NCBI GenBank assembly: GCA_009599575.1
Contig: VWND01000002.1
Location: forward strand, 1,674,001-1,738,000
Source of the DNA: Blumeriella jaapii
Taxonomy: Eukaryota; Ascomycota; Leotiomycetes; Helotiales; Drepanopezizaceae
Length of the DNA stretch: 64,000 bases
Direction: 5' to 3'
Shown in pieces: positions 47,581 through 58,404 of the stretch. Made by a program: the position numbers and the translations under genes. Under the pieces are notes generated by a model that was not told where the DNA came from, ran no database searches, and saw nothing but the letters and a program-made list of their open reading frames with translations. Position 1 is the first letter of the stretch; every line of letters begins with the position of its first letter.

Positions 47581-49621
47581 GGATTGCATTTCGGGGTCCT
47601 TCTACCGCCATCATCGTCCAAGAGAAACGGAGGCAACATCGGTCTTTGGGATCGCGGGAGAAGGATCATCCTGGGAGGCGCGGAATGGGAATGGCGAGAC
47701 GATCGAGTGCCATGCCCTCCGTCAGATCAGCGTGGCAAGGACAACGCGCGTCGTGAAAGCGCCATGTTCGAACATGTCCGGGAGGGGGGGGGATGTCTAC
47801 GATAGAGGTACTGTACTGTACAACTGTGCAATAAGTACTGTTCGGTACTGTCGGTCCTGGGAGATACAGACCCTCTGGAGCTGAAGCTGGAGCTGGAGCC
47901 GGAGCAAATAAGCGAAGAAGGGAGGGGAGGAAGGGATCAACGCTGTCAGCAACAATCTGGTGCCAGCTGTCAAGCAATTTGAGATGGAGACCTCTCTCTT
48001 CTCGAAGATGCTTCGTCGTCTTGCTTCGTCGCAGTGCTGAGCTTGGCATTTACAAACGAACCTGTCCTGTCCTGTCCGGTACTATCCAGGAAAGTAAACA
48101 AATGGTTTCCTCGCCTTCTCGTCTCGAAAGGCCAGTGCGGTGCGCCCAGTAGTCACGGATATCGTCGTCACCTCCTCGTGGGCCAGACGGACTTACAGCT
48201 CTTCGTACAGTACCTTCTGACGCAAATAGATGCAGGTCTGGCCAGGCCCGAATGGATAGCTAAGCTCGAATGAAGTGCTGTGTTGTACCTATGTATGTAA
48301 GGCTGCCTTCCTACTGCTGACCGTAACCGGTAACCGAGCACACGTACCTATGTACAGTACTGTATGTAGCGATCTACAGAAATTTAGGCGAACGCAGGTA
48401 CAGTACTGTATTATACAGTAGAGTACAGTACAGTATTATACCGTCGGATTTGCAAAGATCAACAGCCGCAGAAAGAAAGATGCAAAAGCGCAAATGCCAT
48501 CCATGGATGGATGGAGTTCGTGCTGGCCCTGCGAACTTGCATACGGCCGCATCTGAATGTAGGTATATAGGTAGGTGTATTTACTATTTCTCCTTGATCC
48601 TACAATCTCGTCGTGGCTGATGAAACACACGTGTGTTGATGCAAGTCAGGTACGGTTACAAGAATCATTAAAGACTACTTGAGTCCTCCCTTGGGAACGT
48701 TGGATAGGCTCTGACCGTTGAAGCTCCCACAATACTGTATGTAAATACTGTACAATACAAGATCCACGACAATACAATAAATCGCATCCCGGGTGGATGG
48801 GAATTGAGAAACGCTTAAAACCAATCAATCAATCAATCTATCTATCACTCTCTATCTCTCGCTCGGGCCAAGTTGTTTTATTTTCTGGACCCGCTCGTCG
48901 ACGACCTGGGAACAATCCTGGTCGTCCGCTGCTGGTCAATATCATTCCAGAAAATCCATTCAGCCCTACCGAAGAGATTGCTGCAAACCCTCCCTTCCGC
49001 CATCATTGTGTAGGTGGTAAGGGCTGTACAATACAACAGCGCAGGACCTTAATATTAATCTCGAGACCATCTGTTCGGGCTCGTTGTGTCGAAAGTCAGG
49101 ACACGGAGCCCAACTCCACTCGAGGGGTCCGTCCGTCAGTCGCAGGGCCTTCGAGTCAGACGGGCCTCTGCGCTACGACCAACCCAACTTCTGCCTTCAC
49201 TTTAGACCTGTCTACCCATCGTCGACGGTAGAACTCAACTGCGATTTCGCCGGTAAGCCCAATTGCTGATGTGCCGCTGTGGTGTGCAAAGACTGAACCC
49301 AGCAATCCACAGGTTTCAAAGAGACTTCCGATCCAATTGACATCCATCTATCCCTTGTTCCTGCGATCATGCTGTGAACATTCCTGTGCCCTCCAAACCT
49401 CCGTTTGCTGCTGCGGGGTCCATTTCCTCCGATCCCAAGAGACGCAAGACTACGCTGTTCGTTCAAGGAGGAGGTATCGGGAGAAGAAAACACAGCTGGT
49501 GGAGAGGAGAGTGGATATTGGTCGAGGGATCTTCGAAGACTGCCTCCGGAGGAGACGTTGCACCGACTGAGCACACTGTCAATAGTGCAGCCAGCATTCC
49601 TGGTCGTTGGTCAACTTTGCT

Positions 49622-52206
49622 ATGAGTTGGGATCAACAGGCACATAGGTATGCTGCTACCGTCCCTAGGAGAGACTGCATTTGCTAATGCTCTACCCCAG
49701 CTTTGGGGATCCAAACGCTCAACCCCCAACGCCCACACAGACGCCGACATCTGGACAGTTTCCTAGCCCTACTGCTTTTCAAACTCCCCGAAACAAGTCC
49801 AGCTTGGAGAATCGTGGTGGATGGACTCCAACGTTCGCAGAAGAATATTCTGTAAGCAATATCTTTCTGACAATCTTCTGGAGATCGGGGGAAAAGTACA
49901 TAGATCTAACGGGCCCGCCCCACCACTTACTTGGGACGGAAGGAAAACGTCGTCGAACGAGGACTGGTGGGCTGCCACCTAGATCAAAAAGCCCATATCG
50001 AGTTCGGAAGCTTTGATTCTGACTGTTTCCAGGTGTTTAACGCTACGCCGGGCAGGCTCACTAGCGCACAGCATAACTTTACTGAACTTTCTCCAAGACC
50101 ATCGACTGCTTCTACTCAAAAACGTCTCTCCGTGGAAGACCTCGCAGCTGAACTTGCAACACATGTGCATCATCTTTCACCAGTTACGAACTTGCCCCTC
50201 CCACCACTTGACGCCTCGCACCAGTTGTCATCATCTCCAGGCCAATATCCTCCTACGCGAAGCCGCTTCGATGATAAGTCAAACGCGCACGTAACGCCAA
50301 AGAAGTCCAAAAAGCGCTTGGAGGGGTCCTTCAGTGCACAGACTGCTACTCCTCCGGCCACGAAGTCTAAAGGGTCAAGAAAATTAGCCAGAAAGACAAC
50401 ATTGGATACGATGCAGAATGACTCCCAGGAGAGCCACTATGGCGTCTCGCAAACGCCAACCTTCCACCAGAACAACCTGTCTTTTCCCCCGAATTCCGCC
50501 GATTTCTTCTGTCCAATGTCAGTGCCAGCCACCGCGCCCGTCTTCACAGCTACCAGACCATTTTGGGATCCAGACGAAAGCATGGCCGGCATGGATCTCG
50601 ACTTTGGCACTGACAATACCTCGATGTTTGGTTCGGGAACGCACAGGATGGGCAACTCGCTCGATTGGGGAAGGAGTGATCAAATGTTCCAGGGGGGTGT
50701 GAATGTATCTGCGCCGAGTTCGAACGTAAGCGAACAATCCACAATCAAGCGTCCGAGGCCGTTGGCGCCAAAACTTCCCAAATCATCGACGCCAGAATTG
50801 CTTCCCTCGACCATGGCACCATATGACTTCAGCGGTGCTTCCGTTTCAGATGATCCTTTCTCTCCTTCCGCTCTTGGGGGTGTCGACCCAGGTCTTCTCT
50901 TCAGTCGAAGTAACCTCGTACCAATGACTTCACGATTTCAGGATGTCTCCTTGCCCCCATCACGACCTGTAACAAGTCACGTAGAGCAATTACAGCCCTA
51001 CCAGCATCAACTAAGGGAGTCAATGCGCGACCAGGAAGAGCTTCGTCGGTCTCGCTCCTCTCGAGAAAGCAGCAGGACGCGCCGCTTTGAGCGAGGAACC
51101 GTAAGCTCGCCGGTAAAAGGTTCCGCGCGGCCAGGTCCGCAGAGAAGCATCAGCGAGAACAGGGGAAAGCGGATCCAAGGTAATACTCGTGCTCCACCCT
51201 CCCAACTTTCTTAACTAAATTCTTTGCAAGAACGCGTCTTCTCTCGTGCGAGCACCGGAAGAATCTCACCCATCAAGCATTCGCGCCCCAGCATACTCAC
51301 CTCGATCCCCGAGCTGGAACGACCAAGGACCCGAACGGAAGTGAGGTTTACCATCGATGCCAAAGGGCGAGCCAGGACGGAGACAGTCATCGTCAAAGAG
51401 GACAAGAAGACCAGTCGGGGCGGGCCTTCTTCGCGCAGTGATGGTTGGGAATCGTCTCAATACGACGAATCCACTTCGGACGATGAGCCGATACTCGTGC
51501 CCAGCCGAAACACTTCATTTTCCATTCCACAACCGCCGAAACCCTTACACAGGTCCAGTTTCGAGCTTTCTCTGAGCCACGATCACCGAAGACACAGCTC
51601 CAGTGGGTACAGTCAGTCCGAGTCCTCAAGCCAGCGATCTTTACGCCATGATAGTGTCGGCAGTGACGCTTCGGCCGCATTCGCGGACGAAGACGATGGC
51701 TCGGGGGATGCAGCACAGGCACTTCGTAAGGTAATGCAACGCCGCAAGCAAGGGCAAGGAACCATGCGAAGTTCTCAACAGCACCACCGTTACCCCGATG
51801 CCACTCCTCGAGGCAACCCGCGATACTCCAACTACGGTCTCTCAAACTTCTCTCCGAGTACCGCAACCGACCCAGACCTCGGGACTCCATCGAGTTCGAG
51901 AAGTGGCACGGTCCGGTGCACCTGTGGTAATCCTGATAGCGATGGCTTGATGATTCTTTGGTATGTATCGTGACATACTTGATGTAGCTCAGAACTAACG
52001 AGTGTAGTGAATCTTGTGACAACTGGCTGCATGCTGATTGTGTCGGCATTGATTCTAGATGCCTTCCTCCCGTTTACATCTGTGCTTTCTGTGCTCAGAC
52101 GCCCAATTTGCGCGGAGGTCGTACCAGAGAGTCTACCAGGGGGGCTGGCCGGATGGGTGGTGGCTCATCGCCCCTAGCACATAAATTCTCCAAGTCCTTC
52201 AGATAA
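49622..52206 (+). CDS. PHD-finger chromatin-associated protein
   Basis: Exons: 49622-49647, 49701-49851, 50033-51179, 51231-51960 and 52008-52206, 750 residues; all five phases agree. The N-terminus MSWDQQAHSFGDPNAQ, then GGWTPTFAEEYSVFNATPG, looks conserved among ascomycete homologues, supporting this start. Residues 60-660 are Ser/Pro-rich and disordered, with a basic patch (TPKKSKKRLEG). A C-terminal PHD finger spans about 672-716: CTCGNPDSDGLMILCESC, DNWLHADCVGI and VYICAFC, a complete C4HC3 zinc set split by the last 47-nt intron. PHD fingers read histone H3 tails. The aromatic residue following LMI..C is Trp in DNWLH. Partner and target genes are unknown. Confidence 0.9.
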
Positions 52207-52297
52207 GGACCTTCCCCGTTCAGCCTGTGGAGTTTTCGGAAACACGGCTTCTCTCCCGACCCACACATTTCCAACCTACCTTGAACACACCATTCAA

Positions 52298-52302
<5 letters not shown>

Positions 52303-52361
<59 letters not shown>
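52303..52361. repeat. run of 59 G
   Basis: Uninterrupted G59, about 97 bp past the PHD-finger stop codon. Flanks (ATCACC before, ATGGATTTG after) are ordinary sequence. Confidence 0.9.
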
Positions 52362-52362
<1 letters not shown>

Positions 52363-52839
52363 TGGATTTGAACGGGGACATCACAAATACCAGGGATGGC
52401 ATAAACGGCATCATTGGGTTTGATACCTTCTTGAGTAGCGGTAGAGGTAGATCCTAGCGCTGCATTGGGAAGTAATAGCAGACGACTGGGAAACAGATAG
52501 GAGGGTTGGCATAACCTGTTAAACCAAATGTAATTGCATCGACTACAAGCATCGGATGTGTCGCACCAGGGCTGGAAGGATTTTGTTTTCTTTCCCGCTT
52601 GTACTTCTTCTACCTACAGTAGTCCCTCGTCCCAGGCGCATTCATTTCACCCTGAGGGTTCTCGAGCCTGGGTTTTCCTCCATCTTCTCGCTCTTCTGGA
52701 TAGGTTGGTTTGTCTGGGGACGGGCACGTGTATTGTGGAATCGGCAGGCAGCAATGGGAAACAAAAGACCATCTTTCAAGCCAACAGCAGCGCAAATAGT
52801 GCACTATGTACCTACCTAGGTAGGCACCGCACCGTATGG

Positions 52840-52868
52840 ACAGTACAGTACAGTACAGTACAGTACTG
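52840..52868. repeat. (ACAGT)n pentamer array
   Basis: About five perfect ACAGT units followed by CTGCAG, the longest perfect stretch of the dispersed pentamer. Confidence 0.9.
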
Positions 52869-53146
52869 CAGAAGCACGCTACCGTACCGTACCGTACCTT
52901 ACTGTGATGTATTGTACTACATACCTCTTCCGATCCGATGCCGTAATCGTCCACTCCAGCGCATCTCCGCGCTTCCACTGAAGAATTGCGTGTCTGGTTG
53001 TAGGCGCACCCACGCACGCACGCACGCACGTACGTAATACGGCTTTCTCTCGCGGCGTGGCTTGCTTCCTCGGGTTTCGGATTTCGGACTTTCGGGGGTG
53101 TTTGCTTTTCGGTGGGAAGGAAGTTCGGAACTTCGGAATGTCTGTT

Positions 53147-53345
53147 GGGGGGGGGGGGGGGGGGGGGGGGAGGAGGGGGTTTCTTTTTTTTCCTTTTCTT
53201 CTTATTTTTTTTTTCTTTTTTTCTTCTTTTTTTATTTTTTTCTTCTTTTTATTTTTCTTTTTTTTTTCTTTCTTCTTTTTCTTCTTCTTCTTTTCTCTTT
53301 TCTTTTTCTTGTTTCTTTTCTGCTTTTTTTTCTCTTTTTTCTTTC
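53147..53345. repeat. G24 run followed by a ~170-nt T/C tract
   Basis: G24 (53147-53170), AGGAGGGGG, then almost pure T/C to about 53345 (mostly TTTCTTTT). This is a sharp switch from all-purine to all-pyrimidine on one strand. Confidence 0.9.
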
Positions 53346-53985
53346 GAGAGAATGAATGACGGTTTCTCAATTCCAAACTGCGAGAAAGGCCACAAGCTGT
53401 CTATTTCGATTCCCGTTGTTGGACAACTCGTCGGGTGTGATGTTGACTTTCGGTAAAGTGGCCACTAAACTGCCTTGTTGAATCAGTCGCGGGCCGAGAT
53501 TGGAAGTGTACAGTACCGTAAGAGTGGAAGTGAGCTAGTACTGTAAGTAAATAAGTAGTAGAACGTACTTCGTACTTTCGTACAGAATACATGCGGGAAA
53601 TGTTGTTGATTCTAGGTTTGTGCATCGCTCTGGTTCATTCTACATAGAGGTTTCTAGTAGAAGTGCTGTAAATACGTAGTACAAAATGACGTGTAGCGAC
53701 GGTGTTCAGTGTATGTACTATCCCCCGTACTCTGTAAATGAAGGAAAATTCCTACCAAGACCAGAATCGCGGGGTTGCGTATTTACACTGTAGTAGTAGA
53801 TATCACGAAGTGAGAAATGGCAGTGTGTACATACTGCACAGTACAGTATTTCGTAAGTAGTAGCTACGGTAACCACCACTTTCCGTTAGTGCGGGGCATT
53901 GTGCCAGTAAGTACTTCAAACCTTCCCCCAGATTATAATTTTCCAAATCTCGAAACCTCACAACCAACTCGACTACATATCAGAC

Positions 53986-55333
53986 ATGGCTACTCACAAC
54001 ATCGTCGTCTTTGCAGGTGACCACTGTGGTCCCGAGGTGAGCGTCTTGGTACCAACTACAGCATGAAACGGAACTAACACGCAAACCAGGTCGTAGCAGA
54101 AGCAGTCAAGGTACATCCGTCGCATCTTCCCCGCGCACGAAAAAACACGCAGTTGACAGTGTCGCCCAGATCCTCAAAGTCATTGAAGCCGAGCGACCAA
54201 GTGCTGGCAAGTTCAACTTTCAAGAACATCTCCTGGGCGGCGTAAGCTTTTCCCCTCCCACCCCACCCCGTACGCAGTTCTAAACCCCATTCTCCAGTGC
54301 TCAATCGATGCCACCGGTGAGCCCCTCACCACTCAAGCTCTCGAGGCCGCCAAAGCTGCGGATGCGGTCCTCCTGGGCGCCATCGGCGGTCCCAAATGGG
54401 GCACCGGCCTGGTCCGTCCCGAACAAGGCATTCTACTCCTCCGCAAGCAGATGGGCACCTACGGCAACCTACGACCCTGCAACTTCGCCTCCGAGTCCCT
54501 CGTTGACATCTCCCCTCTCAAGGCGGAAGTCTGCCGCGGCACGAACTTCAACATCATCCGCGAGCTGACTGGGGGCATCTACTTTGGCGAGCGGAAGGAG
54601 GACGACGGGGATGGAACAGCGTGGGACACGGAGCCATACTCTCGGGCAGAGATCGAGAGAATTACGCGGCTGGCTGCGCATCTGGCGCTCCAGGAGGACC
54701 CGCCCCTTCCGGTGTGGAGTTTGGACAAGGCAAACGTGTTGGCGACGAGTCGGTTGTGGAGGAAGGTCGTTACAGAAGTCATGGCGAATGAATTTCCGCA
54801 GCTGAAGCTTGGACATCATTTGATTGACAGCGCGGCCATGCTGATGGTCAAGAACCCAAGAGCTCTCAACGGTGTGGTGGTTACGAGCAATCTGTTTGGA
54901 GATATCATCAGCGACGAGGCGAGTGTCATCCCAGGTAGCATCGGACTTCTGCCCAGTGCTAGTTTGAGTGGTGTCCCGGATGGAAAGGGTCGGTGCAACG
55001 GTATCTACGAACCAATTCATGGTAAGGCCCTCACTGTGCTTCACAGCCTCTGTTGTGTAGTACTAACAAAGGACAGGATCTGCACCCGACATCTCCGGCC
55101 AAGGCATCGTCAACCCCGTCGGCACCATCCTCTCTGTCGCCATGATGCTCAAGTACTCCCTCCATCTCCCGGCCGAATCGAAAGCTGTCGAAGACGCCGT
55201 CCGGAACGTTATCGAGAAGAACATCAGAACCAAAGATATCGGTGGCTCGAACAGCACCATCGAGGTTGGAGATGCCGTTGCGGAGGAGCTGAAGAAAGTT
55301 CTTAAAGAGCTTACACAAGCGACGAGCTCGTGA
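53986..55333 (+). CDS. LEU2: 3-isopropylmalate dehydrogenase
   Basis: Exons: 53986-54036, 54090-54110 (only 21 nt), 54170-54241, 54298-55021 and 55077-55333, 374 residues. The third acceptor was set at 54169 (GCCCAG, branch TTGAC) because it alone restores [16 protein letters not shown]. Family motifs: [59 protein letters not shown] (substrate binding), [31 protein letters not shown] (metal/NAD site) and [14 protein letters not shown]. The enzyme oxidatively decarboxylates 3-isopropylmalate to the leucine precursor 2-oxoisocaproate with NAD. No targeting sequence is seen, so a cytosolic place is likely. The micro-exon is short but phase-consistent. Confidence 0.95.
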
Positions 55334-56330
55334 GCATAAGCAAAATAAATGAGATCGTTGAGCTATGCGACTAGAATTCTTTTTCTTTTCTAGTCCACCC
55401 CTAAAAGCTACTTATTGATACGCTAACGTCCCAAGGCCTAGTGGATGGTCGGTATCAAGAATTCAGGTACTTAACCTCTAATCAGGCTAGCTTTGCTCTT
55501 CAAGGGACGGGACGAAATCATGGATACGGTCTGCTCGCTCGAATGCTGGCTGAAGTCTGGAGCCCAACTGATTTGGTCTAGCGTGCGCAATTGTGAATGA
55601 CGATTGTGTGGTACGGAGTAAGTGGGAGACGAGCATCCACTTTTGGTACATTTTTTTAATGTTTTTTTGGCGTACCAGCCAAGCCGTCTGTGTACCGGAC
55701 TTGTGGCTCGCCCAAGTTGCTGCTTGTAAGTTGTACCTCAAAAGGCTGCTACTTCTGATCCCACTTGGCTTTCCATGATTCTCATCCGCGTGATTTTAGT
55801 GCGATTTCGACAGGGAAAAAAGTCGCAGCGTTCAGGTGCATTGGATGCGTGTGTTTCTTTTCTGTTCTTTTCTGGCTGGGCGATTCAAGAGAATGGGCCA
55901 ACTGCTACGAGCTGCAAGGAATCGCACACTTGGACGCGCTCTCAGGGGTTTTGAAAGGCTCTCCTCGTGAGCTTTCCACGCAACTTCCTCCTCGAAGACT
56001 GCTTTTTATCCCGAGTGGGATGCGAAAAAGGCACCCCCGGTTGGGGTCTAGTGACCTGGCTGTCGCGCACAAAATTGACAACTTGGGCTGAGGTCATTCA
56101 TCCGTTCAACCCATCATTGACCCACAACACTACATCACCATCGCACATTGCCCCCCCCCCACCCCCAAACCCATCTTCGCACATCGTTTTTGCACTCTCC
56201 CAGAACAACTCCCACCCTCGTTCCCACACCTCTCGGATTCCGAATTCGCATTTCGAGAGCCGCGCCCACTCACTCCCTCACTTACTCACTTACTCACTCA
56301 CTCACTCGCTCACTCGCTCACTCCCTCACT
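55334..56330. other. intergenic, no gene seen
   Basis: Spacer after LEU2. Ends in C-rich sequence and an ACTC array that forms the leader of the next small gene. Confidence 0.4.
56263..56330. repeat. (ACTC)n array
   Basis: Imperfect CTCA/CTCG/CTTA tetramers running up to the ATG of the small gene at 56331. Confidence 0.85.
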
Positions 56331-56741
56331 ATGGCGCAACCCAAATCTGCATTCCACATCCTGAGGAGAAGTTCCACGCCAGCAGTGGCAGTTGCGGTGG
56401 CAGCGAGCGCCCCGGCCCCGGATTCCGCTGCGGCGGCGGCCTGGGCCCCCCTGGTGCTCACGCACACGGACATCTACGACTTCGCCTACCCGGACGGCAT
56501 GCCGCCGCACCTCCAAGGTCATCTTCCCATCTCGCAACAGGCGCGGCTGCCAGCGCCCGCCCCGGGTCCCGACGTCTCCGTCGCAGCCGCGGCGGGGGAG
56601 AGACAAAGCTCTTCACTGCCGCCGAGCAAGGCTGAGGGTGGAGGGGGAGAAGGAGGAGGGCTGGATGGGCCAGCGGAAAAGTCGGGTGCCAGCTTGGGAA
56701 TGAAAGGGGTTCGGAACCGGCTGTTGGCTCGTCTCCGTTAG
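56331..56741 (+). CDS. short Ala/Pro/Gly-rich orphan
   Basis: 136 residues from ATG 56331 (MAQPKSAFHILRRSS). It has an Ala/Val-rich start, a central HTDIYDFAYPDGMPPHLQGH, and a Gly-rich stretch before a basic end (MKGVRNRLLARLR). The central motif looks like a real peptide, but the family is unknown and low complexity makes the call uncertain. No intron is needed. Confidence 0.4.
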   Translation: MAQPKSAFHILRRSSTPAVAVAVAASAPAPDSAAAAAWAPLVLTHTDIYDFAYPDGMPPHLQGHLPISQQARLPAPAPGPDVSVAAAAGERQSSSLPPSKAEGGGGEGGGLDGPAEKSGASLGMKGVRNRLLARLR

Positions 56742-57411
56742 CGAGCGGTGTTTGGATCTCGCTGGAGCCCTCCCTCACATCGCACCTACAGGCCTGCTTG
56801 CTTGCTTTGCTTTGCTTTGCTTTGCTTTGCTTGCACTTGCGTGACGCCCACCCAGCCAGCTCCGAGAATCCTAAGCGAGCAAAGCAGAAAAGCTCGAACG
56901 CTACACACACACACACACTGTACTGCACTGTACCTTACAACGCACCTTTCGTCAGACCGGGCTGGGTTGGATTGGGTTGGGTTGGGTTGGTTTCCTTTTG
57001 GTTGGTCTGGCTTGGCTTGGCTTCCTCTGCCTTGGTCTGGGTCGGGTCAGTGAGGAGGGGTGCTTCTTCCTGCCAGCGCCTAGCAAAGCTTCACGCTATG
57101 ATAACCATAATCATGATAACAATGATCATAATGATGATAATAAGAAAAAAGCCTGGCATAGATAGGCCGTCAGTCTCCTAAGTGACGTCCTCCTCTCCCT
57201 GGCCTCGCGTCTCCAACGTGGTGTGGGTCGCTCGTTGTCGCGTCGGCGTCTGCGTCTAAGATGCTTGCGCTGGCTGGCTAGCTGCGGATTTGTATTCTCT
57301 GGAAACTTGTGGAGGAGGGAGGAGGAGGACATAACATATCTATCTATCTGTGTGTTGACATGTGCCTGCCTGCCGTGCCTGCCTGCCTGCCTGCTTATAC
57401 GTCCTGTACTG

Positions 57412-57412
<1 letters not shown>

Positions 57413-57460
<48 letters not shown>
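57413..57460. repeat. (ATATAC)n hexamer array
   Basis: Eight near-perfect ATATAC units, directly adjoining the octamer array. Confidence 0.95.
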
Positions 57461-57632
57461 TGACATATTGACAAGTTTACATATTTACATGTTGACATGT
57501 TGACATATTGACATATTGACATATTGACATATTGACATATTGACACATTGACAAATTTACATATTGACTAATTTACATATTGACATATTGACAAATTTAC
57601 ATATTGACAAATATAAATATTTACATATCTGA
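57461..57632. repeat. 8-bp minisatellite (GACATATT)n
   Basis: About 170 bp of GACATATT units with variants GACAAGTT, TACATATT, GACATGTT and GACAAATT. The middle is most uniform; both ends decay. Confidence 0.9.
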
Positions 57633-57731
57633 AGTAAATCTACACACACGGCCAAGGGTCGTCCTCGCGTCTTGAACTCTGCTAGGCTAGGCTAGGTGGG
57701 TAGGTAGGTATGTATGTATGTCTGCACGGTA

Positions 57732-57790
57732 ATGACTGACTGACTGATTGACTGATTGACTGACTGACTGACTGACTGATTGATGGATGG
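57732..57790. repeat. (GACT)n tetranucleotide array
   Basis: GACT with interspersed GATT units, ending in GATGGATGGATG. Confidence 0.9.
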
Positions 57791-58404
57791 ATGTTGACAT
57801 CGGGGAGCCACTCCACTCCACTCCACTCCGTTCACTAAGCGAGGGGACGAACGAGCGGGACCCCTGCACCCTCCTTCCACGACTGCGCGGGGCGGGTGGA
57901 ATGTTCCAAGTGTGCGAAAGGACTGTACTGTATAGGCGTACATACATATAATACATAGAGTGCGTATTGTACATGTAGTATATAGAGTACATAGAGTACA
58001 TAGAGTCACACGACAATGGCATTACTATAACGAGGTTGCGTCGTGCTCTATCTACGCCCCTGGAGCTTCTACGGATGTGAAACCTGGCCGTGTTCCTGGT
58101 GGCTCGCGCAACGTCACCTGACCGTGAGCCTCCGGGGGGGAAATCATTCCTCCGGGGGGGGAATCATTCCCCCGCTCGCCTCAGCAGTCGCGAGAGCGTC
58201 CCTGATCACGAGTCCAATCTCACGCGAGAGATCTGGGGGGGCGAGGGGGCGGATGTGTAGATGTACAAGACAGTCTTTGCAGGGGGCACGGTCCGTCGCT
58301 TCTAGCTTCTGGTGAGAGAGCTCCTGGTGTTGCTTCCGGCGATCACGACAAGCTTTGTAGATACGCGACGACGACGATGGTGCTCGATAGAGGACGTGCG
58401 CCCT

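Larger units (their letters stand above)
46345..49621. other. 3.3-kb repeat-rich intergenic region
   Basis: No gene seen. It contains a G25 run, dense GTACT pentamers (46.96, 47.22-47.40, 47.80, 48.2-48.42 kb), G-rich arrays at 47.44-47.58 kb and, from about 48.85 kb, a leader-like stretch with splice-like signals before the PHD-finger gene. Four of the window's six exact TACAGTACTGTA palindromes are here. Confidence 0.5.
52207..53985. other. repeat-rich intergenic region
   Basis: No gene seen. It holds a G59 run, an AGTAC array, a G24 run followed by a long T/C tract, and the promoter of LEU2. TACAGTAC-type motifs recur near 53508 and 53535. Confidence 0.5.
56742..58404. other. simple-repeat-rich intergenic region
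   Basis: No gene seen. Contains (TTTGC)n at 56797-56833, TTGGG/GGTTG runs near 56955-57040, and the arrays listed separately. GTACTGTA motifs lie near 57405 and 57925. Confidence 0.5.

Noticed and set aside
57461..57632. Possible CRISPR-like array
   Set aside because: Units are 8 bp with no spacers, and the genome is eukaryotic; it is a minisatellite.
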